Positions 33,378 to 44,114 of a DNA stretch of 64,000 nucleotides are shown piece by piece. The DNA is taken from assembly GCA_030247885.1 (NCBI GenBank), contig JAPDRO010000019.1, positions 558,001-622,000 of the forward strand, written 5' to 3'. Origin of the DNA: Taxawa tesnikishii (nom. ined.) (Eukaryota > Ascomycota > Dothideomycetes > Dothideales). Numbering within the stretch: position 1 is the stretch's first letter; each line of letters starts with the position of its first letter. Both the position numbers and the translations under genes were made by a program. The notes below the pieces were generated by a model. That model was not told where the DNA came from. It saw only the letters and a list, made by a program, of their open reading frames with translations, and did not search any database.

Positions 33378-34125
33378 CTTTGACCTTTGTCTTCCGGCTA
33401 CGATACGTTGTATGTGATACAGTGGTATGTCTCTTGTTCTATTCTTCGATGACTCGAGGAGAACAAAGTGATTGCAACTAGACCTCTAACAACAACAACA
33501 ACACCTTCCACAGGAATGATAGATCTAAAGGACTCCGACGTATAGCCCAGTTTCGCGGAAGCCCTTATCTGCAAAAGGAAGGCGGATCGACTTATTGCGA
33601 TGTCGGGCCTTTTGCCCGGACAGCTGTACTCGTGTCTTCTTCCTCCATAACCATTTCCAACAACAACATCGATATTCCCCAAGTTCCCAGCCGCGAAGCG
33701 GCAAGCATTTCAAAAGCGAGAAAGAAAATCATGAACCTCCACTCTCGGTAGGAGAAGATGGCGTTGGCAATCGCGTGTTTTGTAGGGACGGACCAGCCAC
33801 TACCGACTCAGCCGCAGCCTTAGCGAGCTGACTGCATTCGCTGTCAGCATCTAAAAATGGGTATCCTCCCAGGACTTGAACTTCTCGGAAGCAGAGACGT
33901 CCAATGAATGGTGAGACTGTCAGACATTCTGGACGCGCCACGCTATGTGAAACTGGCAAAAGTACATGGACCTCCTTCGTCACAAGCCTAAGTCTGTTTC
34001 CAGTCCTTTTTGTTTTCGTCTATTCTACTAGAGCCTAGAGTATATCTTGCGCGTTGCTCCGCGAGTTTGTTCTGTTGATCTACGTATCTATGAGTACTTT
34101 GCCTTTCGCTCTTCATCCACACAAG
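33378..34125. other. Divergent intergenic region
   Basis: This 748-bp stretch lies between the starts of the dehydrogenase (minus) and the membrane-protein gene (plus), so it should hold both promoters. It includes a short CAACAA run near 33,490. I see no gene in it. Confidence 0.5.
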
Positions 34126-35076
34126 ATGGCGGCGTCTTCCTATTACCATGGCAACATGGACATGAGTAGAGAGCATCTGGTGCCACACCCTCAAAACACC
34201 GCGTACCCTCTCAAGTCCATGCCAGGAGCGAGTGCATATTCCCTCGGTCCTCAGCCCTCACCAGCAAAGTATGAATACAGTTACGTACCAGGACCGGACG
34301 AGCATTTGGCAGTTGTCGAAGCATCAGACTCGGTACGTTCATCTACGAGTAGGTCCAAGGTTATGATACTGATGCTTCTCAGCGGCTGAAGTACCGCATC
34401 CGGGTCCTGAAGCTGACCGCTCGTGCGCTGGCGGCCATACTTTCCCTTTGCACTTTCGTGCCCCTGCTCATGACGCTCATCAAGTTCTTCGCGACCAAAG
34501 ACGTCGTCAGAGGCGTCAACGGGCAGTCGCGGACAGCATGGGCGCACGACACGATCACCTGGTACACGTACATGTACTTTGCCATCGCGACCATTTCGCT
34601 CGTGCTCAATTCAGCAATCATGATCGCCTATATGCGTGGCATCAGGCACGCGAATCGCGCTGCCAGCGTGGCGAGCATTTGGAGCACGGCTGTGTTGATC
34701 GGGCACATTACCGTGTGGGCCGTCAGCAGCGCGCTGTATCGGTATGGAAAGGAGCCCAAAGATGGCAAGTTTAGGGATCTCTGGGGGTGGACGTGCAGTC
34801 CGGCGGCGCAGAAGATCCAGGAGATCTTCAAGGATCAGATCAACTTCGATCAATACTGCAATGTGCAGGTGAGCAGCTCGTCAAAGGTATTTTAGATGAT
34901 GGGGGTTGCTGACGATTGAGCAGTCGTTTTCGTGGTATACGGGATTGGCGCAGGTTGGAGTAGCGGTTCTCTCCGCACTCGTTTATTTCTTGGCGATTCG
35001 TCGGGTGAAGTCGAAGAAGGCGGTACAGAGGACGAGCACGAGAGCTTTGGACGCAGCGGAGCCAATGCGACGATGA
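34126..35076 (+). CDS. Uncharacterised four-helix membrane protein
   Basis: Exons 34126-34332, 34383-34868 and 34924-35076, with introns of 50 and 55 bp, give 281 residues. A ~75-residue Tyr/Pro/Ser-rich cytosolic N terminus (MAASSYYHGNMDMSR) precedes RLKYRIRVLKL and four hydrophobic segments: AAILSLCTFVPLLMTLI, YMYFAIATISLVLNSAIMI, SIWSTAVLIGHITVWAV and, in the last exon, LAQVGVAVLSALVYFLAI. A loop CSPAAQKIQEIF...YCNVQ may hold a disulfide. Topology and size resemble MARVEL-like fungal membrane proteins, but I do not recognise a specific family. It ends RRVKSKKAVQRTSTR, a basic tail. All introns are phase 0. Confidence 0.8.
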
Positions 35077-35222
35077 TGGAAAGACCAAGACCGAGACCGA
35101 GGTTCACAACGGGCAGGCACAGCAGGAAGAAGGATACCACAAGCGAGCTTTTGCTGCTTACTTTGATCACTCGCTCCCCTTTTGCAGGTCGCTGCCACGA
35201 GGCATGAGGAACGGAAAGGGTG

Positions 35223-35247
35223 GGTAGGCAGGCAGGCAGGCAGGCAG
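35223..35247. repeat. (GGCA)n microsatellite
   Basis: About five tandem GGCA units downstream of the membrane-protein gene. A short (TA)n tract follows at about 35,380-35,400. Apart from these, 35,077-35,420 holds nothing recognisable. Confidence 0.8.
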
Positions 35248-35420
35248 TGCTGGAGGTAACGGGACAGAGAGCGCAGTTCGAGGGCCACGGACGGATGGCC
35301 CTGACGACGAAGCATTGCAATGCATCGTATGGTATCATTCTTGTGCTGGGCCAGACGCGGTCAAGAAGAATCTGATGTTTATATATATATATGTACATAT
35401 ATTCACATAACGTGTTTTAT

Positions 35421-36937
35421 CACCGAGCGGTCCACCATCACCGAGCGGTCCGCCCTCACCAACATCGCGACTATTATAGACCATTGCCTCCGCACCATAA
35501 CACTGTACAAAAACATACTCTAGTCTACAGTACTATTTAGAAGCATCGCTATTATCTGGATCTACTATTTCTGTAGTGCAGGTGCGCGTGTTGTGGCTAG
35601 TCTTGCCGCAATGTCCGCAGTGCCTCTGCGTGCGTACCCTCTTCGCAGGCTGGGTAGTACCCTCGTTACCGCCATCGTCCTTATTAGCCATTAAATCCTG
35701 TACGTTACCTACTGTGAGACTCTCCTCTGTCTGAATATACTTTCTTTTGCGACTGCGCTACTCTATCAACGCCTTAATCGACTTCCGAAGACTTGCGATT
35801 TCCCTTGTCTGCAACTCTGATCTATGACCCATAATTGCCATGCCTTTGGCAAGCGAATCTATAGCCTGCAGAAGAGGCGAGATAGGCGAATCCCTATGTA
35901 GTCGCATGCGCTCGCGGACTAGCGTTGTTTACGCCTCCATCTCCTTTAGATTGGCTAGTGTTTTAGACTCCCACGGGGTAACCTCTAATAGTGCAAGTGT
36001 CGGCGTGCGAAGCACTACGTTAAGCTTCGATAGTACTCGCTCTAGGTTATAGGGAACTAAACTAGCGCCTCTAAAGCTTACCTAGATATTATCCTTTATA
36101 ATCGCCTTATTAAAAGTAATATAAAAGGCTAGTAAGAAGGCTTCTTTCTTAACTTACGTAGTAAAGTACTATAACTAGTTATTAATCTCCGCGTTATATA
36201 CTCGCTTTAAGGAGGTAAAATAGCCTATATTAAGTAGCTATAATAAGTATAATAAGTATAAGAATATATAAAGAATAATAATCTTTTATTCTTTATAGTA
36301 GTTATAAAAGTCGTAACTATTATAGCTTTTATAACTATCTATAATTAGTAGGTAATATATACTTACTTAACGCGCCTTTATATACGCGTTAAAGTACTTT
36401 AACTACTTTAAAGTAAGCTTATTTATTATCTAGCTATTAGCGTTAGTTTTAAGTATTTAGTTATAAGGTAAATCTACGTACTAGCTTAATATAAGGACTT
36501 TACTATTAAAGATAACGAAAGGTAAGATAGCTTACTTAGTAGTATAAATACCTTAAATAATTATAACTTATTCCTAGTTACTTAGTTATACCTTTTTAAA
36601 ATTACTTCGTTTCTTAAAGCTTATAAAGACTATTTAAGCGTTAATTATACTTATTATAAAGTCTATCTTATTAAAGTTATATATATCTTCGTCTAAGATA
36701 TTATACTTTTTCTTTATCTTTTAACTAGCTTAAATTAAGGCGTTATAATACGTACGTCTTCGTTTAAGGCTTACTAATAATTATATAAACGACTACGTTA
36801 AAGCTTAACTTTCTTAGTATACGTTTTAAACTTATTTACTTAGTACTTACTAATAGGCTCTTTATTATACGTAGCTAGTAAATTATTAGCTATTTCTTTT
36901 ACTATAGTTCTTATAGCGCTTATTCCTTATAAGTTTA
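35421..36937 (-). mobile_element. pogo/Fot1-like Tc1-mariner DNA transposon remnant, truncated by insertion
   Basis: On the minus strand the last ~170 codons, ending at the stop 35533-35535, read as the C terminus of a fungal pogo-type DDE transposase: VVLRTPTLALLEVTPWESKT, PLLQAIDSLAKGMAIMGHRS and the zinc knuckle CGHCGKTSHNTRTC. From about 36,060 upward the same strand is almost pure AT yet still echoes the family (DEDIYNFNKIDF, YLLQPLDIGYF, ANNLLATYNKEPISK). It is cut at 36,938, before the N-terminal DNA-binding part. Two in-frame stops lie in the cleaner part. The C-rich tandem pair of ATCACCGAGCGGTCC at 35,420-35,455 may be the terminal repeat region. It is a dead plain DNA transposon and the oldest layer of the nest. 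Confidence 0.75.
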
Positions 36938-37883
36938 CGTTATAAAATCCCGGATTATAGTATTAGTAGTAATACTACTAATACTACTTATACTAATAAT
37001 ATTACTTATACTAGACGTTATAGTACTTACTACGTATACTAGTATATATAGTAATTACTATATATACTAATAATTCTAGTATATACTAGTATATTTAGCT
37101 TATCTTACTAAGCGAATCGTTAGGCGAATTATACTTTAACTTAGTACTACGTATATTTCTATAAGCTCCGAGTAATAACCTTATTTAAAGCGATTTAATA
37201 ATACGTACTAACTCGTCTATATAAACCGATTCGTCTATTTATATTAAGTTAGTTATATATATTAACTCGTCGATATCTATCGAGTTAGTAATATACTACT
37301 ATTAAGTTACTTAAACTAACTAAGTTATACGTTTTAACTTACTAGTATATATTAACTTATTAGCTTACCTCGACTTACTAATATACGTTAGTCTTTCCCG
37401 ACGTAAAATATATAGTATATATAGATTCTAGTAATATATAACGTTAGTACGAGAGCGTAGCCTAGTATATTTATTCTATAATATTTACTTATTTATTAAC
37501 TTTATCCTTACCTTTACTTTAACTTTCTTCTTCTTAAGCTAGGGATCTAGTAACTACTTCCAAATTACTTTAAAACTATCCTTATTAAACGGGCGATTAT
37601 TCTTACCTTATAATATAAGTATAAGTCTATTAGCCTTAGCGTAAATATTATATAACTATAAGTACTAGCCTCGTAGTAGTCCTAGTATATCTAACGTCCT
37701 TTTTTAACTCTTACTTATAAAGCGCCTTTATAAGTAAAGGTTACTACCTCTAGCGTATACTCTAACTACTCTCTAGTTTACTATTATCCTTAAGTATTTA
37801 TAAATAGTTACGTAATAGATAATAGTAAAAAGATAGTAAACTACTTAATAATTACTATACTATACTTTCTACTACGTTAAACT
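36938..37883. mobile_element. Left end of the outer (older, heavily RIPped) Plavaka/CACTA-like transposon
   Basis: The sequence matches 37,884-38,829 base for base in order, but almost every difference is C-to-T or G-to-A. The terminal repeat reads CGTTATAAAATCCCGG against CGTCACGAAATCCCGG in the inner copy. It breaks off at 37,883, where the inner copy begins, and resumes at 52,228. No reading frame survives. Confidence 0.88.
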
Positions 37884-37918
37884 CGTCACGAAATCCCGGA
37901 TCGTAGTATCGGTGGTAA
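37884..37918 (+). repeat. Left terminal inverted repeat of the inner transposon
   Basis: Begins CGTCACGAAATCCCGGATCG and pairs with 52193-52227 on the other strand over about 35 bp with four mismatches, all transitions. Confidence 0.9.
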
Positions 37919-38010
37919 TACCACCGATACCACTCGTACCAATGATACCACCTATACTAGACGTTATGGTACTTACCACGCATACTGGTATGCATGGCAA
38001 TCACTATATG
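37915..38010. repeat. Left subterminal TACCAC repeats
   Basis: Several TACCAC/GTGGTA copies are packed here, including GGTGGTA-A-TACCACC, an inverted repeat with 7-bp arms. In CACTA elements such subterminal repeats are the transposase-binding sites; that role is inferred. Confidence 0.65.
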
Positions 38011-38806
38011 TACCGATAATTCTAGTATATACTAGTACATCTAGCTTATCTCGCCAGGCGAGTCGTCAGGCGAATCGCGCTTCGACTCGGTACTACGTAT
38101 GTCTCCGCAAGCTCCAAGTAATAACCTTATCTAGAGCGATTCAATAACACGTACCGACTCGTCCATGCAAACCGATTCGTCTATCTATATCGAGTCGGTC
38201 ATATGTATCGACTCGTCGATATCCGTTGAGTCGGTGATACGCCACTATTAGGTTACCTAAACTAACCAAGTTGCACGTTCCGACTCGCTAGTATATACTA
38301 GCTTATTAGCTTACCTCGACTCGCTAATATACGTTAGCCTTCCCCGACGTGGAATACATGGCATACATAGATTCTAGCAATGTGCAACGTCGGTACGAGA
38401 GCGTAGCCTAGTACATTTGTTCTACGGTATCTACCTATCCATTAACTCCATCCTTACCTTCACCTTGGCCCTCTTCTTCTTGAGCTGGGGATCTAGTAAC
38501 TGCTTCCGAATCGCTTTGAAACTGTCCTCATCAAACGGGCGATCATCCTTGCCTTATAGTGTAGGCACAAGTCCATCGGCCTCAGCGTAGATACCATACA
38601 ACCACAAGTGCTAGCCTCGTGGTGGTCCTAGTATGTCCAACGTCCTTTTTCAACCCTTGCCCATGAAGCGCCTTTGCGAGTGAAGGTTGCTGCCTCTAGC
38701 GTGCACTCCGACTGCCCTCCAGTTTGCTGTTGTCCTTGAGTATCTGCAGACAGCTGCGCAACGGATGATGGTAGGGAAGATAGCGAACTACTTGATGATC
38801 GCCGTA

Positions 38807-39970
38807 CTATGCTTCCTGCCGCGTCAGACTGTCGTTCGGGGGACGCTCCGCCCTAAGCGGGCTCCGGAACCCTTGCTCCTGCGGTAGCTTTGACTGCGTT
38901 GCCGTGTCCCGACTCGTTAGGTCATCGTCCGACTCTACATCGTCCGACTCGCGGGGCATGGCGTAGTCTATAGCAGCTCTGTAGCTAGATTTCGATGGAG
39001 AAGACGGCTGTCCCTTGCGAAGACTGGCTTTGTTCAGATCTTCGCCGCTGTCAATTTCCTCACTGTTCGAGCTCTCCTCAGAAGTCAGTCCAGCAAGTGT
39101 ATTTGCCCATTTCTGCATGTCCGTCACGTCAACGAATTTGTCCATGTATGGGTCCTTCTTAAGGGTCGCTAGCACGGCTTCGGTAAGGCGGCTCTGGATT
39201 AGCTCCTGACGTTCTGAACATTGGGTTGACTAGGTCCTCTACTTCTCCTCGAACAGTTCTACCGCCTCGTTCGAGTCGAAGTCCGGATATATCGGCTCGC
39301 CAGTCTTATCGGATCTGCACGTTCCAGTAGCCCAGCTGTTGAGGAATGACTGCAAAGTAGCACAGACCGACACTATAAGGAAGGGCGACAGTGGTCGAAA
39401 TAACTTAGCCGTTAACGGATGGACACTAGCTCGGCCTACTCCAAAGTATGCGGACCGGATGCTCTCCATTATCAAATGGCTAGTATACCTCTTGGCCTAC
39501 GTTCGAATCAGCTTCTAGTATCTAGCGAAGAACAACGTTAGTACACTTTTCCTGTCCTTGCACTCGAACAAGGCGTTCGGTATATGCTTACGGGCCTATT
39601 TCTTCCTGAATGCGACGCTGCGATGCCGCGAGCAGACTAGCCTTTCGAGTGTGGCCTTGATTGAAGCGGTAGCAGTGCTCCTACTCTTGCGAACGGCTTC
39701 GCGAAGCTAGTGTACGCTTAGTATTATACCTGTTCCGTCGGTCTTTCAATGTCTTACCTTAAATCTCATGCCTTCATGCATGGTTACTAGAATGCTCTGT
39801 AGAGGGTTAGTCTTTAGCTTTTCGTCTCGGACTCCCGCCTACTCGCCCTCGGCCATCTCGAGAAGTATAGCTTCCGCTTGTAAGGTAGGAAACATTGACT
39901 GTTCGCAGTGTCCGTTGTGCGTGCGAGCGATGAGTCGTATACGCACTTCCGAGTATATCTCGCGCTAGTC
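38807..39970 (-). pseudogene. DUF6532-like gene inside the inner transposon
   Basis: On the minus strand an exon with EIYSEVRIRLIARTHNGHCE, MFPTLQAEAILLEMAEGE and ILVTMHEGMRFK is joined across a 51-bp GTAAGA...CTAG intron (39707-39757) to LREAVRKSRSTATASIKATL. Then come HLIMESIRSAYFGVG, LFRPLSPFLIVSVCATLQSF and LNSWATGTCRSDKT, the pattern of the fungal DUF6532 domain (Pro-x-x-LALVATxIxxxLxxWxTG). An acidic Ser-rich tail ends at 38807. In-frame TAGs sit where CAG is likely (RKK-ARKHI, ARY-KLIRT, IRT-AKRYT). DUF6532 has no known function. It shares the element with the transposase. The first exon is not resolved; it may extend to about 40.4 kb. Confidence 0.55.
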
Positions 39971-40329
39971 TAGTGGCATTACTTATCCTTTCCCTATGTT
40001 CACGCTATAGTGTCCTGGTTAGTCTAGTATACTACTATCTTGCGAGCCACTCGCTCGGCCGCCGGATTGTAAAGAACCAATGTCGATTGCGTCGACGCCG
40101 GCGCCTGTTATGCCTACGTCTCGTTTTCTTTTTCGACTAGAAGGCATTTCCTTAGAGAACGTAAGTAATAGCGCTGCCGCCGATAGCATACCTACTTACC
40201 TCCTCCCATACTGCCCCGGAAAGACTAGGGACATACGACCGGCCTCCGCTTCTGTTAGTACTATTAGGCGTAATGTTAGCGTACGTTCGTTAAACACGTA
40301 GTCGCTTATTATGTGTCCTGAACTCTCCT

Positions 40330-41160
40330 AGTGCCATGCTACTAAGATATCGTACTCGTATACTAGCGGGATAGTAGCATATAGACGTAGAGTACTACTT
40401 GCTCTCTTGGTGTCAGTCTGGAGTGATAGTAGTAGATGTAGTATAAGCTTTCATCGAACTAGGCGCGTACGGATTTGAGTTGAGTCTAGTGGTTTCAGCG
40501 TGCTAACCGACGTAAGGGAACGTCATCTTTCGCAAGGAATCGTTAGCTAACGCGATATCGTGCAAAGTCTAGTTCGCGGGATGTAGCCGAGCTAACTAGC
40601 GTTCATTTGGAGTAAGCCTGGCAGCTAACTCGCTATGCTATTGTTCGATATGCGAAGTAGTTCTCCCTGCTAGCAGGAAGCTAAGCATAGATGTCGGGGC
40701 CTAAGTCTTTGGCAATGTCCGACGATCCTAGCCCTCTAGGCACTAGGGTGTTTAACACCGCCGATCGTGTTAACGTTAATGTAAGCCGAGCTTCGAGACA
40801 CTATATAGCGAGTAGTGTTACTTGACGGAAGAGACCCGACAGACTTGTATCTAATTAGTTGGCTGTCTACTCAGTCGACTCGGAAATTGGTGGGGACCCC
40901 GCCCCTGTCCGACTCGGAACGTGAATCGTGGAGATCGCCGACTCGGGACGCGAGTCGCCCATATCGTCGAATCGCCGCGGACGATTCGGCAATCTCTTAC
41001 GAGTTTGCGCATCTACAGCGGGCGGCGACGCACCGAAGGACTTAAGTCTCTTGCCTTTGATCCCTTACCCGCATGCTTTGCTATATCCTCTAAGCCTCGA
41101 CGGCGCTCCCAGTCAGAATAGTGTACTTTCATGCAAACCATTCGCATAGACACTCTCTTC
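40330..41160. other. Inner transposon, no resolved gene
   Basis: Rich in CGACTCG and CTAG motifs. Short frames on the plus strand (40815-41149) overlap each other and show no family features. It may hold the promoter or first exons of the DUF6532-like gene. Confidence 0.35.
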
Positions 41161-42600
41161 TTCGTACAATACCCCTCGTCTATGCGCTTCACTTAATCAC
41201 TCGACGCGACTCGGTGGGGACGGGCAGTAGTTTGACAATATGCCTACGTAGTAGCCTCGCGTAGTTACGGATCCTGTCGTTGTCCAATCTATTAGGATTG
41301 ATCTTCTTGTCGGTTCTAGTATTCGGTTTGTCTAGATGGTCTTGCACGCGTCTCTTGAATCGTGCCTCTTACAGCCCGGCGAGCTCCTCCGTGTAGGCTT
41401 CTCTAATGCCGTCTCCGTTAACGGTCCATGGCTTCTTTGCGGCCGTCTCTAGTTGGAATGCGCGACAGCTTGCTTAGTGTTACTACTCGAGAATAAGCGA
41501 GAGGAAGGCGTCGACGAGCCGATGACTTTTATAGACCGGCTAGATATATAGGCCGTTCATGGCTCTAGACATTCTGACGCAGTCGGTACTAGTGGCATAA
41601 TAAAGAAAGTCAGAAGTTACCCTGAGAGCGTCTTGTGTACTAAGACTGCCTTCCATTGCCGCTCGTTGTCTATCGAAGGGCGGTCTCCAATCTAGTCATT
41701 GTCCCATCCGAGGAGATCGGCCTCGCGTTGGAAACCATGGTCGGATTCTAGTATCGATATGAACATGTCCCAGTCTAGATCTTCTATCGTAATCGCGCTC
41801 GAAGAAGTACTACACGGCCAACCGCGCGCTAGTTCGCAAGGTCGACAAAGCGCTTTAAAAGTGCCGTCCCTTCGCACAACCGACATCATTCCTTGCCACG
41901 TCTCATGTTTTGTGGTTGCCATGGAGGTTTGGGGAGCACTGGCGGATAGATGGGTGTCGTCTAGTAAGTAGTGTTTCGGCTGCGCATCTTTCTCTCCGTT
42001 TACGCACTCTGTATCCTTGCTCTTAGGGAGTCCTTTGCGCCGTCGTCGGAAGTTCGTGCTTACACAGTATACCAGGTCCCGAAAGAGTGCTTGACCCTTC
42101 TCCGTCCGCATGATCTCAACCGTATCTGGGAAGCGACTTTGGGTCCACTTAGACGCAAAGATGCACGTAAACATCTCCTTGTGTATGGCGTTCTTTTTGG
42201 AAATCGAGTAGAATGTCTGCCCAAGCAAGCCTCTTTGTGTAATCTCGTGTTCTACGCGTGCATAGAATTCTTTGTAGCCATCGTCATCTAGACCGAGACC
42301 CTCTCGAAGACTACCGTATCTAGGTTGACTATCTGGCGACTAAGTAGATATAGGTTTAGTGATTCGTGTTATTATTGTCGTCCGAGTCGTCTTACTTGGG
42401 GTAGCCGGTCTGTCTGAGTTGGTGCCATGTTGACTGACGGTAGAAGATCGCAGTTGTGTCTTGTTGAAAAACGAGGTGGACATTGGTACGGTATAGTTGG
42501 ATCTGTTGATCGTACGGCCTCGTTATGCCGATATATTGTGTAAGGTGTAGTAGCTTGATGCGAAGGGTTGCCGTCATGTATACTACTATATTCGGCCTAG
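41161..42600 (-). pseudogene. Unrecognised conserved-looking gene inside the inner transposon
   Basis: The clearest part is an open stretch at 41692-42300 on the minus strand (DDDGYKEFYARVEHEITQRG, then ISKKNAIHKEMFTCIFASKW, FRDLVYCVSTNFRRRRKGLP and ITIEDLDWDMFISILESDHG). Upstream, 42392-42577 reads LRIKLLHLTQYIGITRPYDQ and FYRQSTWHQLRQTGYP, with a likely TAG-for-CAG between. Composition is that of a soluble, basic protein; I recognise no domain. It is retained in parallel, RIPped, in the outer copy (55,080-55,990). It could be a transposition accessory factor, but that is only position-based inference. Confidence 0.4.
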
Positions 42601-44114
42601 ATCTTAATATTCTAGGTTATTGTCGTGCGTATATGTCCTTATACTCATTACCTCGAGTTAATAGGACTACGCTTACGTCGTGCACGGGTTAACCGAGGTC
42701 GCTTGTATATATACCCTTGGAAAAGCGACGTCGGCTCATCGCGCTTCTCCTTGTCATCGAAAAGAACACTCTATAAATGCAATGACCTCGTTTAATGTTG
42801 GCTTCGACAATGGCAATGTTTGGGCGTATGGTTCGTACAATCACTCTCCTCTACTTGTATGTAACATCTCTATCGCTAGATGCGCTAAACCGCAGTAGAT
42901 CCGAACGGCCGGCTGTTCACATCAACCATAGCTTGTATACTTACTTCCGTTGTCGTCGTATGCGAGCTTGTAACACTAATAATCCTCGCCAGGCTAGGCC
43001 TACCTCTAGGATCGATGGCCGAGGTATGGGGACTTCTTATTAGCCGGGGACGTTCTCTCCGTTAAGGCGACTATAATGGCGCGTCAATGGTCTAGTTTGG
43101 ACGGCCGCATGGCGAGATGTTGTCTTCAGTTTGAGGAAGCATCTCCATGTAGGCATATGCGCCTAATACACCGATCAGAACGTTTGTTGCTGTTTCCCTA
43201 TCTCTTTGTCATAAAGCCTACATGTTAGCTAATAGCGTGATTGTGGTGGCACATCATCTATATCGGTCTCTTTGTGCTCGCCACGTCATGTATCGGGTTG
43301 CATAGTTTGGCGCGTTCTCAGTGCAGTAGACGGCGCATGTTTAGTGGATTAAGTCGACGAGTCGGTGCCACTACGTGTAAATCGCCTTTCGAATCGCCTT
43401 TGTCCCTTGCATTCATGTGCTGCCACGTGCAGACCCGCCTCACATGATACGAGTGCATAGGGCAGATAGGAAAGCGATTCGCGAGCAACGAGTCGAATAG
43501 CGATTCGTTTCTGCTACTGGCCTTTTAACCTACTAGTGAACCGAGTTTGCTCTATGTTTGCATACAGGTACCCTATTAGTCCGATTGCACTCATCGTTTA
43601 TCTTATTTACAAATACACACACATACACACACTAATAATCTTTCTTACGTTTACTGCCTCTTTCATCCACTACTATATAGAGCTTTCCTCCTTTGCTACG
43701 TTCTTCTCCTAATCACAAATCACTACGTCTAGCTATATCGGTTACGTGCAGCACTAGTAATATAGTAACTCGTCACTCTGCGCATCAACTGTACGTTTCT
43801 CGGCGATCTACCAACTGTCTCGCCTTACACTCCGTCTAAACCTCCTCCGACTGTCGCTTGCGCGTCACCTTACGCGCCGCAAGGCTTCTACCAAAGCTCT
43901 TCATCTACGCTACCATCGGGAAATACTGCCGTTCTAAGATCCTTCACTTAGTTAGTTTAGCTACACACTTAGTACTCGCGTACGTTGTTCGCTCTTTAGG
44001 CTATCAATCTGGGACTAACAACCGACATCTCTAGATTACTTACTCCACCAACCCTCTCATCCATCGGCCCTACCGCTTCGACTGCTCCTTCCTCTATTCC
44101 ATGTTCTAGTCATC
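42601..44114. other. Inner transposon, central non-coding stretch between divergent genes
   Basis: About 1.5 kb between the unknown minus-strand gene and the plus-strand helicase gene, probably containing both promoters. A CA-rich microsatellite lies at about 43,612-43,632. No convincing frame. Confidence 0.4.

Noticed and set aside
33850-33930. tRNA-like patch on the minus strand (GTTCAAGTCC)
   Set aside because: The putative T-stem arms do not pair and no acceptor stem or anticodon arm can be drawn.
34838-35398. Minus-strand frames overlapping the end of the membrane-protein gene
   Set aside because: They overlap its last exon, contain the GGCA microsatellite translated as repeats and show no family features.
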